Positions 5,791 to 10,459 of a DNA stretch of 10,459 nucleotides are shown here, in pieces. The notes under the pieces are model-generated. The model searched no databases. It saw only the letters and a program-made list of their open reading frames with translations, and was not told the origin of the DNA. Where the stretch lies: the NCBI GenBank assembly GCA_036266995.1, contig DATAWX010000214.1, positions 1-10,459 on the forward strand. Reading direction: 5' to 3'. This DNA is from GCA-003244245 sp036266995. Its GTDB lineage: Bacteria; Actinomycetota; Actinomycetes; Mycobacteriales; Pseudonocardiaceae. Within the stretch, counting starts at the first letter, position 1. Each line of letters begins with the position of its first letter. A program made the position numbers and the translations under genes.

Positions 5791-6762
5791 TCAGGAGCTG
5801 GGTGAGGGACGAGGCCCTGCCTTGGCGTCTGGCCGCGCTGCCTGTCTGTCTTGCTTTCCCTGCTCTTTGAGCTTGGATTCTTGGGCTTTGCTCGTTGAGC
5901 GGTACTCCGCTTGCTGTGCTCGGAGCTCACGTTGCCGGTCAATCTTGGACTGCCGGTCCCCCTGGTAGGGGATCTCGCCCTGCGGCCCGTCGGGATCGGT
6001 CGTCGGCGATTCCGCCATTCCCGCGTGGGAGTCGGTAGGGCTCGTCCAGTATCCAGCATCTTCGGTCGTCACCGTTGACGAGGACGGCGATGATCGCGGT
6101 GGCGACGACACCGGCCCGTGATCCGGCGCGGGCGGCGGAGCAGCCGGAGCTGGCAGGGCACGATGGGCTGCCGGCAAAGGCTGCTGATGTGCGGGCGCTG
6201 CAGGGGGATCTGGGGGGTACGCCTTGGCCGGTGCCTGCTGGACAAACCCTGCCGGCGTGTCGATGGGTGCAACGGTTCCTGGATGCTCGTCACTGACCGC
6301 GGGCATTACTGGAGCCGGTAACCGGCCTGGGGCGAGTCCGGTAACTGGTTGCTCGGTGGACGACGAGGTGGTGGACATGGTCATCCCGCCCACGACGAGC
6401 ACCAGCGCGGCACTTGCCGCCAGAGCGACCGCGGCTCCCGGTGTGCCGACTACCAGTCCGGCCCCCCAACTGGCCCACCGCCGTGCGCCCCGGGCATACC
6501 CCGACTGCCGAGCCGGGGCGGGACGCAGCTCGCCGTCTTGATTCAGCCCATTCATCGGCGTGACCGGCTGGTCAGTGATGGCAGCCGCAGGTGGCGCCGA
6601 GCTGGTGACGGGCTGGAAAAGGTCGACGACCTGGCGTGTGCGTGGGGGGGTTGAGGGGTTCGAGCAGCTCACCAAGACGCGGTCACCCACACTGAAGTCA
6701 GTGCAGCGGGCAGACCCCTGCGGTGCGGAGCCGGAAACACCAGGCGACTGGTTTGTAGTCAC
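5791..6762 (-). CDS. Single-pass membrane protein with proline-rich extracytoplasmic region
   Basis: The frame runs from GTG 6762-6760 to TGA at 5791 and encodes 323 residues. GAGAGG lies about 10 nt upstream on the minus strand. Residues 1-90 are polar and probably cytoplasmic. RGARRW (91-96) gives a positive-inside signal before one hydrophobic segment, GLVVGTPGAAVALAASAALV to VVGG (102-126). Residues 130-230 are rich in Pro, Ala, Ser and Thr, with stretches such as PAPAAPPPAPDHGPV. Residues about 265-310 are strongly charged, GDRQSKIDRQRELRAQQAEY onward, and probably helical. I recognise no domain. A stalk and coiled-coil tip outside the cell is a fair topology prediction. The ATG at residue 70 (6555) is an alternative start but has no ribosome binding site. 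Base composition looks native, and the gene reads towards the STAND relic. Confidence 0.65.
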   Translation of the reverse strand: MTTNQSPGVSGSAPQGSARCTDFSVGDRVLVSCSNPSTPPRTRQVVDLFQPVTSSAPPAAAITDQPVTPMNGLNQDGELRPAPARQSGYARGARRWASWGAGLVVGTPGAAVALAASAALVLVVGGMTMSTTSSSTEQPVTGLAPGRLPAPVMPAVSDEHPGTVAPIDTPAGFVQQAPAKAYPPDPPAAPAHQQPLPAAHRALPAPAAPPPAPDHGPVSSPPRSSPSSSTVTTEDAGYWTSPTDSHAGMAESPTTDPDGPQGEIPYQGDRQSKIDRQRELRAQQAEYRSTSKAQESKLKEQGKQDRQAARPDAKAGPRPSPSS

Positions 6763-7741
6763 TGCTGCTTAGCCTCTCTTGCAGGTTCACCGGTGATAGG
6801 CGCCGGTCAACTACTCTTCGTGCTCAACCGATTACGGCGCTCACACACAGATCGCTCAGTCAAGCCATGCCGTTACGCCAGTCGGACCAGCTGTTGGAGC
6901 ATGCCGCTGCTGGAGCGGTGGCACCCGCCGCAGTCGGGATTCCGGGAGCTGACGATCTGCTGCTGGCGGAAGTGCAAGCCGCGGCGGGTGCCGAGACGTC
7001 CGCACATGCCGCGTAGCGCGCGTATCTGCCGCTGTACGCGTGGTGAACGCGGCCAGGAGTGGCGATGCTGCGTCATGGTCGGCCGTGCATTTGTGGCTGA
7101 GGTGGTGAGTCCGGCAGACACCGGCGGTGGGCATCGCTTTCACAGCGCAGGGGGGACGAGCGATGACGGTCGCGTCGCGTGGCGCAGTGTGTCCAGGTTG
7201 CAGCAGCGGTGGCAGCCACCTGGGTTAACCGATCTTCTCCATAGCCACTGTCCGATGGATCGGCCGAGCATGTGCTTGGCGATGTGCTCATGCCCCGACC
7301 GATCGCTAAGATCCGAGCGTCGCCTTCACTGGTTCGTCGGGTCTGTCCTTGTGGCCGCTTCGACCAGTTCGAAGAGCGCGCGCGGCCCGTCGGCATTTGG
7401 CGGAGTCAATGATCACAGTGATCACTGGCGCCTGGGCCATCGTCGCGGACGGATCCACCGCGGGCGCACGGTGGTCTCGCCCCGGCCATGATCGGTGTGC
7501 GGCGCCCTGACCTGGTGGTTGCTAGAGCTCGCCGGGAGATCAACGTCGCAGGCTTCGCCTTTCGATCTTCGGTCTCGTGGCTGCTCCCGCAGTCGCAACT
7601 GACCGCCGGTCACCATCGGAGCCGCCGAGATGGCCTCACGGCAGAAGAAGCACCACACAAAAAAAGAATTCCATAGTCACGCAGTCGGTCACTCGAGGCC
7701 ATCGCGACTCGATCGCAAATGGCCTTTGACCTGGTATTTTG
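6763..7741. other. Gene-poor stretch with short coding-like scraps
   Basis: No gene of normal size is convincing here. The best scraps on the plus strand are as follows. At 6867-7016, 49 codons read MPLRQSDQLLEHAAAGAVAP and then AAVGIPGADDLLLAEVQAAA, with good third-position GC, followed in another phase by RVSAAVRVVNAARSGDAASW. At 7163-7228, MTVASRGAVCPGCSSGGSHL follows GGGGGA and has a CPGC knuckle that looks like the front of a zinc ribbon but ends after 21 residues. From 7409, MITVITGAWAIVADGSTAGA runs to a stop after 33 residues. A long plus-strand frame at 6793-7491 is rich in Arg, Cys and Trp and looks like a shadow. An imperfect inverted repeat spans 7257-7306. This could be the decayed end of an older integrated element next to the attachment site at 7742. 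Confidence 0.4.
7410..7424. repeat. Perfect 15-bp palindrome TGATCAC-A-GTGATCA
   Basis: TGATCAC and GTGATCA flank a single A. The palindrome overlaps the ATG (7409) of a 33-codon frame. It has the form of an operator for a dimeric regulator, but no regulator gene is adjacent. Confidence 0.35.
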
Positions 7742-7787
7742 CTGTCGGGGTGGCGGGATTCGAACCCACGGCCTCTTCGTCCCGAAC
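7742..7787 (-). repeat. Attachment-site repeat 1: 3' half of tRNA-Pro(CGG)
   Basis: Read on the minus strand it gives GTTCGGGACGAAG (anticodon loop TTCGGGA and the 3' strand of the anticodon stem), then the variable region, GGGTTCGAATCCC (T arm) and CACCCCGA (3' acceptor strand and discriminator), followed by CAG rather than an encoded CCA. This is the 3' half of a tRNA-Pro reading CCG. The D arm and 5' acceptor strand are absent on the high-coordinate side, so this is not a functional tRNA gene. It is identical over 46 bp to 8977-9022. Tyrosine recombinases of integrative elements commonly use exactly this part of a tRNA gene as their att core. Confidence 0.8.
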
Positions 7788-7874
7788 TGCGGTCAGGGGT
7801 TGGTCGATGGAGGTTGTTTACGCACGTCACGGGCCGCTGGGGGCGCTATGGGACGGTGCTGGTCAGCCTCGTTG

Positions 7875-7893
7875 CTGTATTTCGCAGCTGTAC
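7875..7893 (+). repeat. 19-bp repeat, copy 1 (CTGTATTTCGCAGCTGTAC)
   Basis: It recurs at 8890-8908 with one mismatch (T to C at the sixth base) in the same orientation. This copy is 88 bp right of att repeat 1. It contains the palindrome CAGCTG. A role as a recombinase or regulator binding site is inference. Confidence 0.55.
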
Positions 7894-7933
7894 AGCGGAC
7901 GTCGTGCGCTGGTCCAAACTAGCTAGCTCGACG

Positions 7934-8497
7934 TCAGGCTCCGAGTGGCAGTGCTTCGTTCAGTTTTGGCCGCCATGGGGCGTTGGGAGAGTGCCGAAGG
8001 CGTTCCCGAAGGTCCAGTCTGTCATTGACCTCGGCGAGGAAGTCTGGTGAGAGCCTCGGTCTGGGTGCTGGCACGGCTTCGGGGTCGTAGCGCTGGAACC
8101 ATGCTTCGACCTCAGCCCAGCTCCAGAGTGGGTTCGATGAACGCTGCCGAGCGACGGGGGCTGGGAAGTCTCCGGGACCACGCTCGCCACGTGCCAGCAG
8201 AGCGATGCTCTGACGACTGCGGCCGACTCGCGCTGCGATCTCGCTGCCAGTCAGCCAGTCGTCGTCGGCCTCGACCCGGAGCACCCGAGCGCCGATACCG
8301 GCCTGCTCGACCTCGACGATGGCGGAGATGACGGCATCCTGTTCTGTCGGTGCTTCACGGTCGAAGAAGCCCAGGACCGTGCCGTCAGGTTCCGCGGAGA
8401 AGGAGCCGTCGTCGCAGCCAGCCTCATAGAGAGCGTCGAGCTGTTCGTCTGTCAGTTCGATGCCGCGGAGGGTCAGTCGAAATGTCCACTCAGTCAT
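7934..8497 (-). CDS. HTH protein, partner of the HicA-like gene
   Basis: This protein of 187 residues starts at ATG 8497-8495. GAGGAGGGG directly precedes the start, and the ATG overlaps by one base the stop codon (TAATG) that the upstream HicA-like gene has when its frameshift is corrected, so the two are translationally coupled. Residues 1-80 form an alpha/beta domain of a recurrent actinobacterial type (MTEWTFRLTLRG, EAGCDDGSF, GFFDREAP, DAVISAIVEVE, RVLRVEADD). Residues 81-134 are an excisionase/AlpA-like winged HTH: WLTGSEIAARVGRSRQSIAL, then GPGDFPAP and LWSWAEVEAWF. The tail is proline- and arginine-rich. It is not a HicB antitoxin by sequence. It may be the antitoxin and autorepressor of the pair, which is inference from gene order and coupling. 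It stands inside the att-flanked island. Confidence 0.8.
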   Translation of the reverse strand: MTEWTFRLTLRGIELTDEQLDALYEAGCDDGSFSAEPDGTVLGFFDREAPTEQDAVISAIVEVEQAGIGARVLRVEADDDWLTGSEIAARVGRSRQSIALLARGERGPGDFPAPVARQRSSNPLWSWAEVEAWFQRYDPEAVPAPRPRLSPDFLAEVNDRLDLRERLRHSPNAPWRPKLNEALPLGA

Positions 8498-8723
8498 TAC
8501 CCCTCCTCATTGTCACCGTGGTTGTGTTGGTCAACCCACCTGCGGATCTGCCGGCCATGGTTGAACGGCTCTTTGGCGTCGACCAGACCGAAAACATTGC
8601 TCTGCATGTGCACTTGATCCGATCCCACTTGTGGCCGGCTGCGGTTTGCTCGACCACGAAACCCAGTTGGGCTGCGTAGTCGAGTGCGTCGTTGATTTCC
8701 TTCTTCGGGTGTTTGGGATGCAC
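8490..8723 (-). CDS. HicA-like (YcfA-type) putative mRNA interferase, C-terminal frameshift
   Basis: It starts at GTG 8723-8721 and reads MHPKHPKKEINDALDYAAQL, then GFVVEQTAAGHKWDRIKCTC and RAMFSVWSTPKS. HPKKEI at the start, a central GHKW with a candidate catalytic His31, and WSTPK near the end are hallmarks of small HicA/YcfA-like proteins with a dsRNA-binding-type fold. As written, the frame then gives RSTMAGRSAGG and stops at 8490. A one-base deletion near 8562-8570 explains this: the neighbouring frame continues PFNHGRQIRRWVDQHNHGDN and ends at TAA 8499-8497, exactly overlapping the next ATG. The restored protein would have about 75 residues. The toxin is therefore either inactivated, misread in the assembly, or made by slippage. 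The CDS keeps the uncorrected coordinates. Confidence 0.7.
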   Translation of the reverse strand: MHPKHPKKEINDALDYAAQLGFVVEQTAAGHKWDRIKCTCRAMFSVWSTPKSRSTMAGRSAGGLTNTTTVTMRRGND

Positions 8724-8732
8724 GCAACTCTC

Positions 8733-8762
8733 ACGTTAGGCAGGAGGTGTTACAGTTGTCAA
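8733..8762 (-). promoter_or_regulatory. Promoter of the HicA-like/HTH operon, near-leaderless
   Basis: On the minus strand TTGACA (8762-8757), an 18-nt spacer and TAACGT (8738-8733) precede the GTG by nine bases. Transcription would begin at or within a base or two of the start codon. No Shine-Dalgarno sequence precedes the GTG, as expected for the leaderless mRNAs common in actinobacteria. Confidence 0.6.
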
Positions 8763-8889
8763 CACTGCGGTCCGAGAACGCTAGCACGAAGTTTTGGCGC
8801 GACAGGTGCCAGGCCATGGTTCGGTGGGGCACGACCGTGCGGTGACCGTTCCGGAGGGGACAAGATCGACTTCGCGACGTTCGACGCTA

Positions 8890-8908
8890 CTGTACTTCGC
8901 AGCTGTAC
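8890..8908 (+). repeat. 19-bp repeat, copy 2 (CTGTACTTCGCAGCTGTAC)
   Basis: It matches 7875-7893 at 18 of 19 positions in the same orientation and lies 68 bp left of att repeat 2. In this copy GTAC also occurs at both ends (GTACTTCGCAGCTGTAC). Confidence 0.55.
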
Positions 8909-8976
8909 GGGCCGATCCTGACGCAGAAATCGATCATGAAACCATACGGCTCAAGCCGCTGACCTCGTACTTCAGA

Positions 8977-9022
8977 CTGTCGGGGTGGCGGGATTCGAAC
9001 CCACGGCCTCTTCGTCCCGAAC
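8977..9022 (-). repeat. Attachment-site repeat 2: 3' half of tRNA-Pro(CGG)
   Basis: This is a perfect 46-bp copy of 7742-7787 in the same orientation. The bases on the high-coordinate side (GCGCGTAGAGCG...) do not form the tRNA 5' half, so this is also a partial copy. It would be one end of the element that continues to the right. If the element is still integrated, the complete tRNA-Pro gene should lie beyond the right edge of the window. Confidence 0.8.
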
Positions 9023-9385
9023 GCGCGTAGAGCGTGATGACCAGTGTCAACAGGTGCCGTCACGTGCTCGTGGATCTCCGCGTCGGGTGCCCTGATGGCA
9101 TCGCGTGTCAGTGGGTTGCTGACTTTTTGCTGACTCCGCTCAGCTTGCATCCTGGCCGAGACTCGACTAACGGGAGCTGCTGTGTCCTGCCCAAGAACAG
9201 TACCCAGCCAGTCGGGACTAGTTGCAGAGGGGCGGCGCGGACCAGGCGCGGGACCTGGTCTCGTGATGGATGAGCAAGTGAAATCAGGAGGCGCACCCGT
9301 CCCCTGATGAAGCGGCCGAGGGCTGGTGCTGCGAACACCGACCCCCGGCCTTGATCGCCAACCCTGTAGGGAGGGTGGAGACCCG
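9023..9385. other. Non-coding stretch: putative att arm and leader of the next gene
   Basis: No convincing gene is present. Tandem 9-bp repeats at 9116-9135 are listed separately. A perfect hairpin GACCAGG (9240-9246), 7-nt loop, CCTGGTC (9254-9260) follows. A 13-codon frame, MDEQVKSGGAPVP, lies at 9266-9307 without a clear ribosome binding site. A second, imperfect stem (GGCCGAGGG near 9313 with CCCCCGGCC near 9344) precedes the 9386 gene. These hairpins could belong to a regulated 5' leader. Confidence 0.35.
9116..9135 (+). repeat. Tandem TTGCTGACT repeats, putative integrase arm sites
   Basis: TTGCTGACT occurs at 9116-9124 and again at 9127-9135, an 11-bp period that places both on the same DNA face. 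Related pieces lie close by: GTCAGT at 9107-9112 and GCTCAGC at 9138-9144. They are about 95-115 bp from the att core at 8977-9022. Short repeats at such a distance are typical of the arm-type binding sites of tyrosine integrases. Assigning them that role is inference. Confidence 0.45.
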
Positions 9386-9931
9386 ATGCCAGACCCTAGG
9401 CAACTCGATCCGGACCGGCTCCGGGTGGTGCTCGATCATGGTGAGGTGGTGGAGCTGGACGGCGGCACGCTCGTCCTGGACGGTGACGAATCTCCGAGTG
9501 TGGTGTTGCGGCTTACGCCGTGGCGTGCTCGGTCGGTGGCCCGAGTGTTGCAGGAGTGGTCGTCGGTGTCGCGGATCTTCCACCACCCCACTCGGCCGCA
9601 CCTGGACGAGCTGGACCTCTCGCGGACGCTGGAGCTGGCCGCCGCGGTGCTCGGCGACGGTGACCAGCCGATCTTGCGATCTCCTCGGGGTTCACGCGTC
9701 GTCCCCAACCGGCACCGTTTGGCCGCCGTCGCAGTCCTTGGCGAGCGTGAGGCGCACCTATCCGCGGTACAGCGCCTTGCCCTGGTCGATGCCGCCGCCT
9801 GGTGGCTCTCAGAACCCAACGGTGGCGAGGAACTCGCGTACGCATTGCTCGCAGCGACCTGTTCGGAGGCGGTCACAACGGAACACGTCTACCTTGCTCT
9901 GATCACTCCACCAGGCGAACCAGACGATTAG
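9386..9931 (+). CDS. Hypothetical protein of an integrative element (181 residues)
   Basis: The start at ATG 9386 is supported by GGAGGGTGGAG ending five bases upstream. The frame opens at 9326, but those codons overlap the ribosome binding site. The protein starts MPDPRQLDPDRLRVVLDHGE, with VVELDGGTLVLDGDESPSVV as a beta-rich stretch (21-40). A basic WRARSVARVLQEW helix follows (about 46-58). Two mainly helical alanine-rich stretches come next, LDELDLSRTLELAAAVLGDG (72-91) and LSAVQRLALVDAAAWWL (127-143), and then LAYALLAATCSEAVTTEHVY and an acidic end. No signal peptide, membrane segment or known catalytic motif is visible. I recognise no family. It lies between the att arm region and the replication initiator, so it may be a regulatory or accessory gene of that element. 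A strong terminator follows after about 70 bases. Confidence 0.75.
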   Translation: MPDPRQLDPDRLRVVLDHGEVVELDGGTLVLDGDESPSVVLRLTPWRARSVARVLQEWSSVSRIFHHPTRPHLDELDLSRTLELAAAVLGDGDQPILRSPRGSRVVPNRHRLAAVAVLGEREAHLSAVQRLALVDAAAWWLSEPNGGEELAYALLAATCSEAVTTEHVYLALITPPGEPDD

Positions 9932-10002
9932 GGCGAGGCCTTTCCTCGTAGCAGCCGGTTCTACGGACCCAACCACGCAACACCTCTGGCCCGGACCATG
10001 AC

Positions 10003-10056
10003 AAGGCCCGGCGACCCCATGTGAGGACTTCTCGTTCTCGGGTCGCCGGGCCTTTT
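10003..10056. terminator. Bidirectional Rho-independent terminator
   Basis: AAGGCCCGGCGACCC (10003-10017) pairs perfectly with GGGTCGCCGGGCCTT (10040-10054), a 15-bp stem around a 22-nt loop. TTTT follows on the plus strand; only two A's begin the stem on the other side, so it should act best on the 9386 gene. It separates that gene from the replication region. Confidence 0.75.
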
Positions 10057-10060
10057 GCCA

Positions 10061-10147
10061 TTCGCGCGCCGCCGCCGGGCCGGCCGCCCGCAGCGGAGCG
10101 AGGACCGGACCGGCCCGGCGAGCAAGCGCGGCGGCCGAAGGCCCGCC
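10061..10147. other. Very GC-rich block upstream of the replication initiator
   Basis: This is about 85 bases of nearly pure G and C with interlocking inverted pieces (GCCGCCGGGCCGGCC, then GGACCGGACCGGCCCGG and GCGGCGGCC) and the repeated motif AGCGGAGCGAGG. No reading frame here is believable. In an actinomycete integrative element this position, just before rep, could hold an origin or a transfer locus. The sequence alone shows only strong secondary-structure potential. Confidence 0.3.
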
Positions 10148-10206
10148 CTTGACCGGAGGAAGGAAAGTTCTCACCAACTGTCATCGCGTGCTGTGTCCGG
10201 TCCCGG

Positions 10207-10245
10207 CTGATGCTTGACGTTGCGGTCTCACCTGATGCTTGACAT
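10207..10245 (+). repeat. 12-bp direct repeat CTGATGCTTGAC, 25-bp period
   Basis: The copies are at 10207-10218 and 10232-10243, and similarity extends a few bases further (GT-TG against AT-CG). The second copy contains the ATG (10235) that starts the replication initiator. Each carries TTGAC, but neither has a good -10 at normal spacing. The spacing suits a repressor operator or an iteron that ties expression of the initiator to its own binding. Confidence 0.5.
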
Positions 10246-10459
10246 CGGGCCTGATCGGGCCACCACCGTGGGCCCCCGGTTATTGACCCGGGTACAGCGC
10301 ACGGCGCTGTCACTGAGTACAGATGTCGTTCAAGCCCTGGCCGAGCAGCACGGGGTATGTATCCGACCGCTGGCCATGCGCCGCATTGACACCACCACAG
10401 GCCGCGTCGAAGTGGTGCCCGTGGCCTGCGGGTCCACCCGGGACGACCAGTGCCACCCC
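10235..10459 (+). CDS. Replication initiator, RepSA-like, N-terminal part (cut by right edge)
   Basis: From ATG 10235 the frame reads MLDIGPDRATTVGPRLLTRV, then DVVQALAEQHGVCIRPLAMR, RIDTTTGRVEVVPVACGSTR and DDQCHP at the window edge. The order HGVCxRPxAMRRxDxxTG, then VxCGSTR and a Cys-containing segment that normally continues as a CxxC-type pair, is the conserved start of the RepSA-type initiators of actinomycete integrative and conjugative elements such as pSAM2. These replicate the excised circle by a rolling-circle mechanism. The start could instead be GTG 10268, since neither has a Shine-Dalgarno sequence; ATG 10235 keeps more of the frame. The catalytic and DNA-binding parts lie outside the window. 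Family assignment is fairly firm, function by analogy. Confidence 0.75.
   Translation, partial: MLDIGPDRATTVGPRLLTRVQRTALSLSTDVVQALAEQHGVCIRPLAMRRIDTTTGRVEVVPVACGSTRDDQCHP

Larger units (their letters stand above)
7742..9022. mobile_element. Att-flanked 1.2-kb island carrying a HicA-like/HTH pair
   Basis: The island is bounded by the two identical tRNA-Pro 3'-half repeats, whose start points are 1235 bp apart. Its main cargo is the minus-strand operon of a HicA-like protein and an HTH partner. No integrase, excisionase or transfer gene lies inside. An element with two att ends but no recombinase of its own matches the definition of a CIME (cis-mobilisable element), mobilised by a neighbouring relative. 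The similar bases just left of both cores (GACCT-GTA-TT) support related recombination events. It might instead be what is left of a larger element after deletion. Confidence 0.55.

Noticed and set aside
7257..7306. A terminator formed by the imperfect inverted repeat around GATCGG...CCGATC
   Set aside because: The stem is interrupted and no T run follows on either strand; it is kept only as a minor structural note.
6793..7491. A 232-codon plus-strand frame
   Set aside because: Its composition (many Arg, Cys, Trp, His) and lack of any motif look like an out-of-phase shadow, and other phases in the same stretch have more coding-like third positions.
7742..7830. A complete tRNA-Pro gene at the first repeat
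   Set aside because: The bases following the anticodon-loop end do not form the D arm or the 5' acceptor strand, so only the 3' half is present.
8047..8331. Plus-strand frames opposite the HTH gene
   Set aside because: They are antisense shadows of a gene with clear domain structure, a ribosome binding site and operon coupling on the minus strand.
10055..10150. A CRISPR array or tandem repeat in the GC-rich block
   Set aside because: There are no regularly spaced identical repeats, only interlocking short GC palindromes.
9903..10313. A 136-codon minus-strand frame over the GC-rich block and terminator
   Set aside because: It spans a 15-bp terminator stem and a low-complexity GC block, is Arg/Gly/Pro-rich, and opposes the convincing RepSA-like start.

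Overview
The window is high-GC DNA with strong G/C preference at third codon positions. It carries a HrdB/SigA-type sigma-factor relic, a short actinobacterial MerR regulator, a STAND NTPase with an N-terminal DUF4062-type domain, and the start of an actinomycete-type replication initiator. Together these point to an actinomycete, plausibly of the Pseudonocardiales; that placement is inference. The stretch is accessory DNA in which few genes are intact and many are relics.

Left part (1-2350). A possible minus-strand gene start runs off the left edge, next to a MerR-type regulator (about 177-557) that has no good start codon. A strong sigma-70 promoter (740-768) and a perfect intrinsic terminator (935-970) then bracket a transcript of about 195 nt that fits a small RNA or a 20-residue peptide gene. 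Next come a group 1/2 sigma-factor relic (1105-1545) with two mutually compensating single-base indels and no region 4, and a 230-bp IS-derived element (2012-2241) that has 23-bp terminal inverted repeats around the first 32 codons of an integrase-type transposase.

Middle (2350-7741). The only large, clearly intact gene is a flavin L-amino-acid oxidase-like enzyme with a Tat/lipoprotein-type leader (2468-4246), preceded by AT-rich DNA with repeated ACCCAA half-sites. It is followed by an amidohydrolase-like N-terminal fragment on the minus strand, a frameshifted and truncated DUF4062/NB-ARC STAND NTPase (4607-5719), and a minus-strand single-pass, proline-rich membrane protein (5791-6762). 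The next 980 bp hold only short coding-like scraps.

Right part (7742-10459). Two perfect 46-bp direct repeats (7742-7787 and 8977-9022) match the 3' half of a tRNA-Pro(CGG), from the anticodon loop to the discriminator base, and read as tyrosine-recombinase attachment sites. Neither is joined to a tRNA 5' half. Between them lies a 1.2-kb island whose main cargo is a two-gene minus-strand operon: a HicA-like small protein, with a C-terminal frameshift in this copy, transcribed from a near-leaderless promoter, and a tightly coupled 187-residue HTH protein. To the right of the second repeat are tandem 9-bp repeats like integrase arm sites, an unrecognised 181-residue gene, a bidirectional terminator, a very GC-rich block, a 12-bp direct repeat and the start of a RepSA-like replication initiator. 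This looks like one end of an actinomycete integrative and conjugative element (AICE). The favoured interpretation is tandem accretion at a tRNA-Pro gene: an AICE on the right, a small att-flanked passenger carrying a toxin-antitoxin-like pair next to it, and older decayed material on the left.
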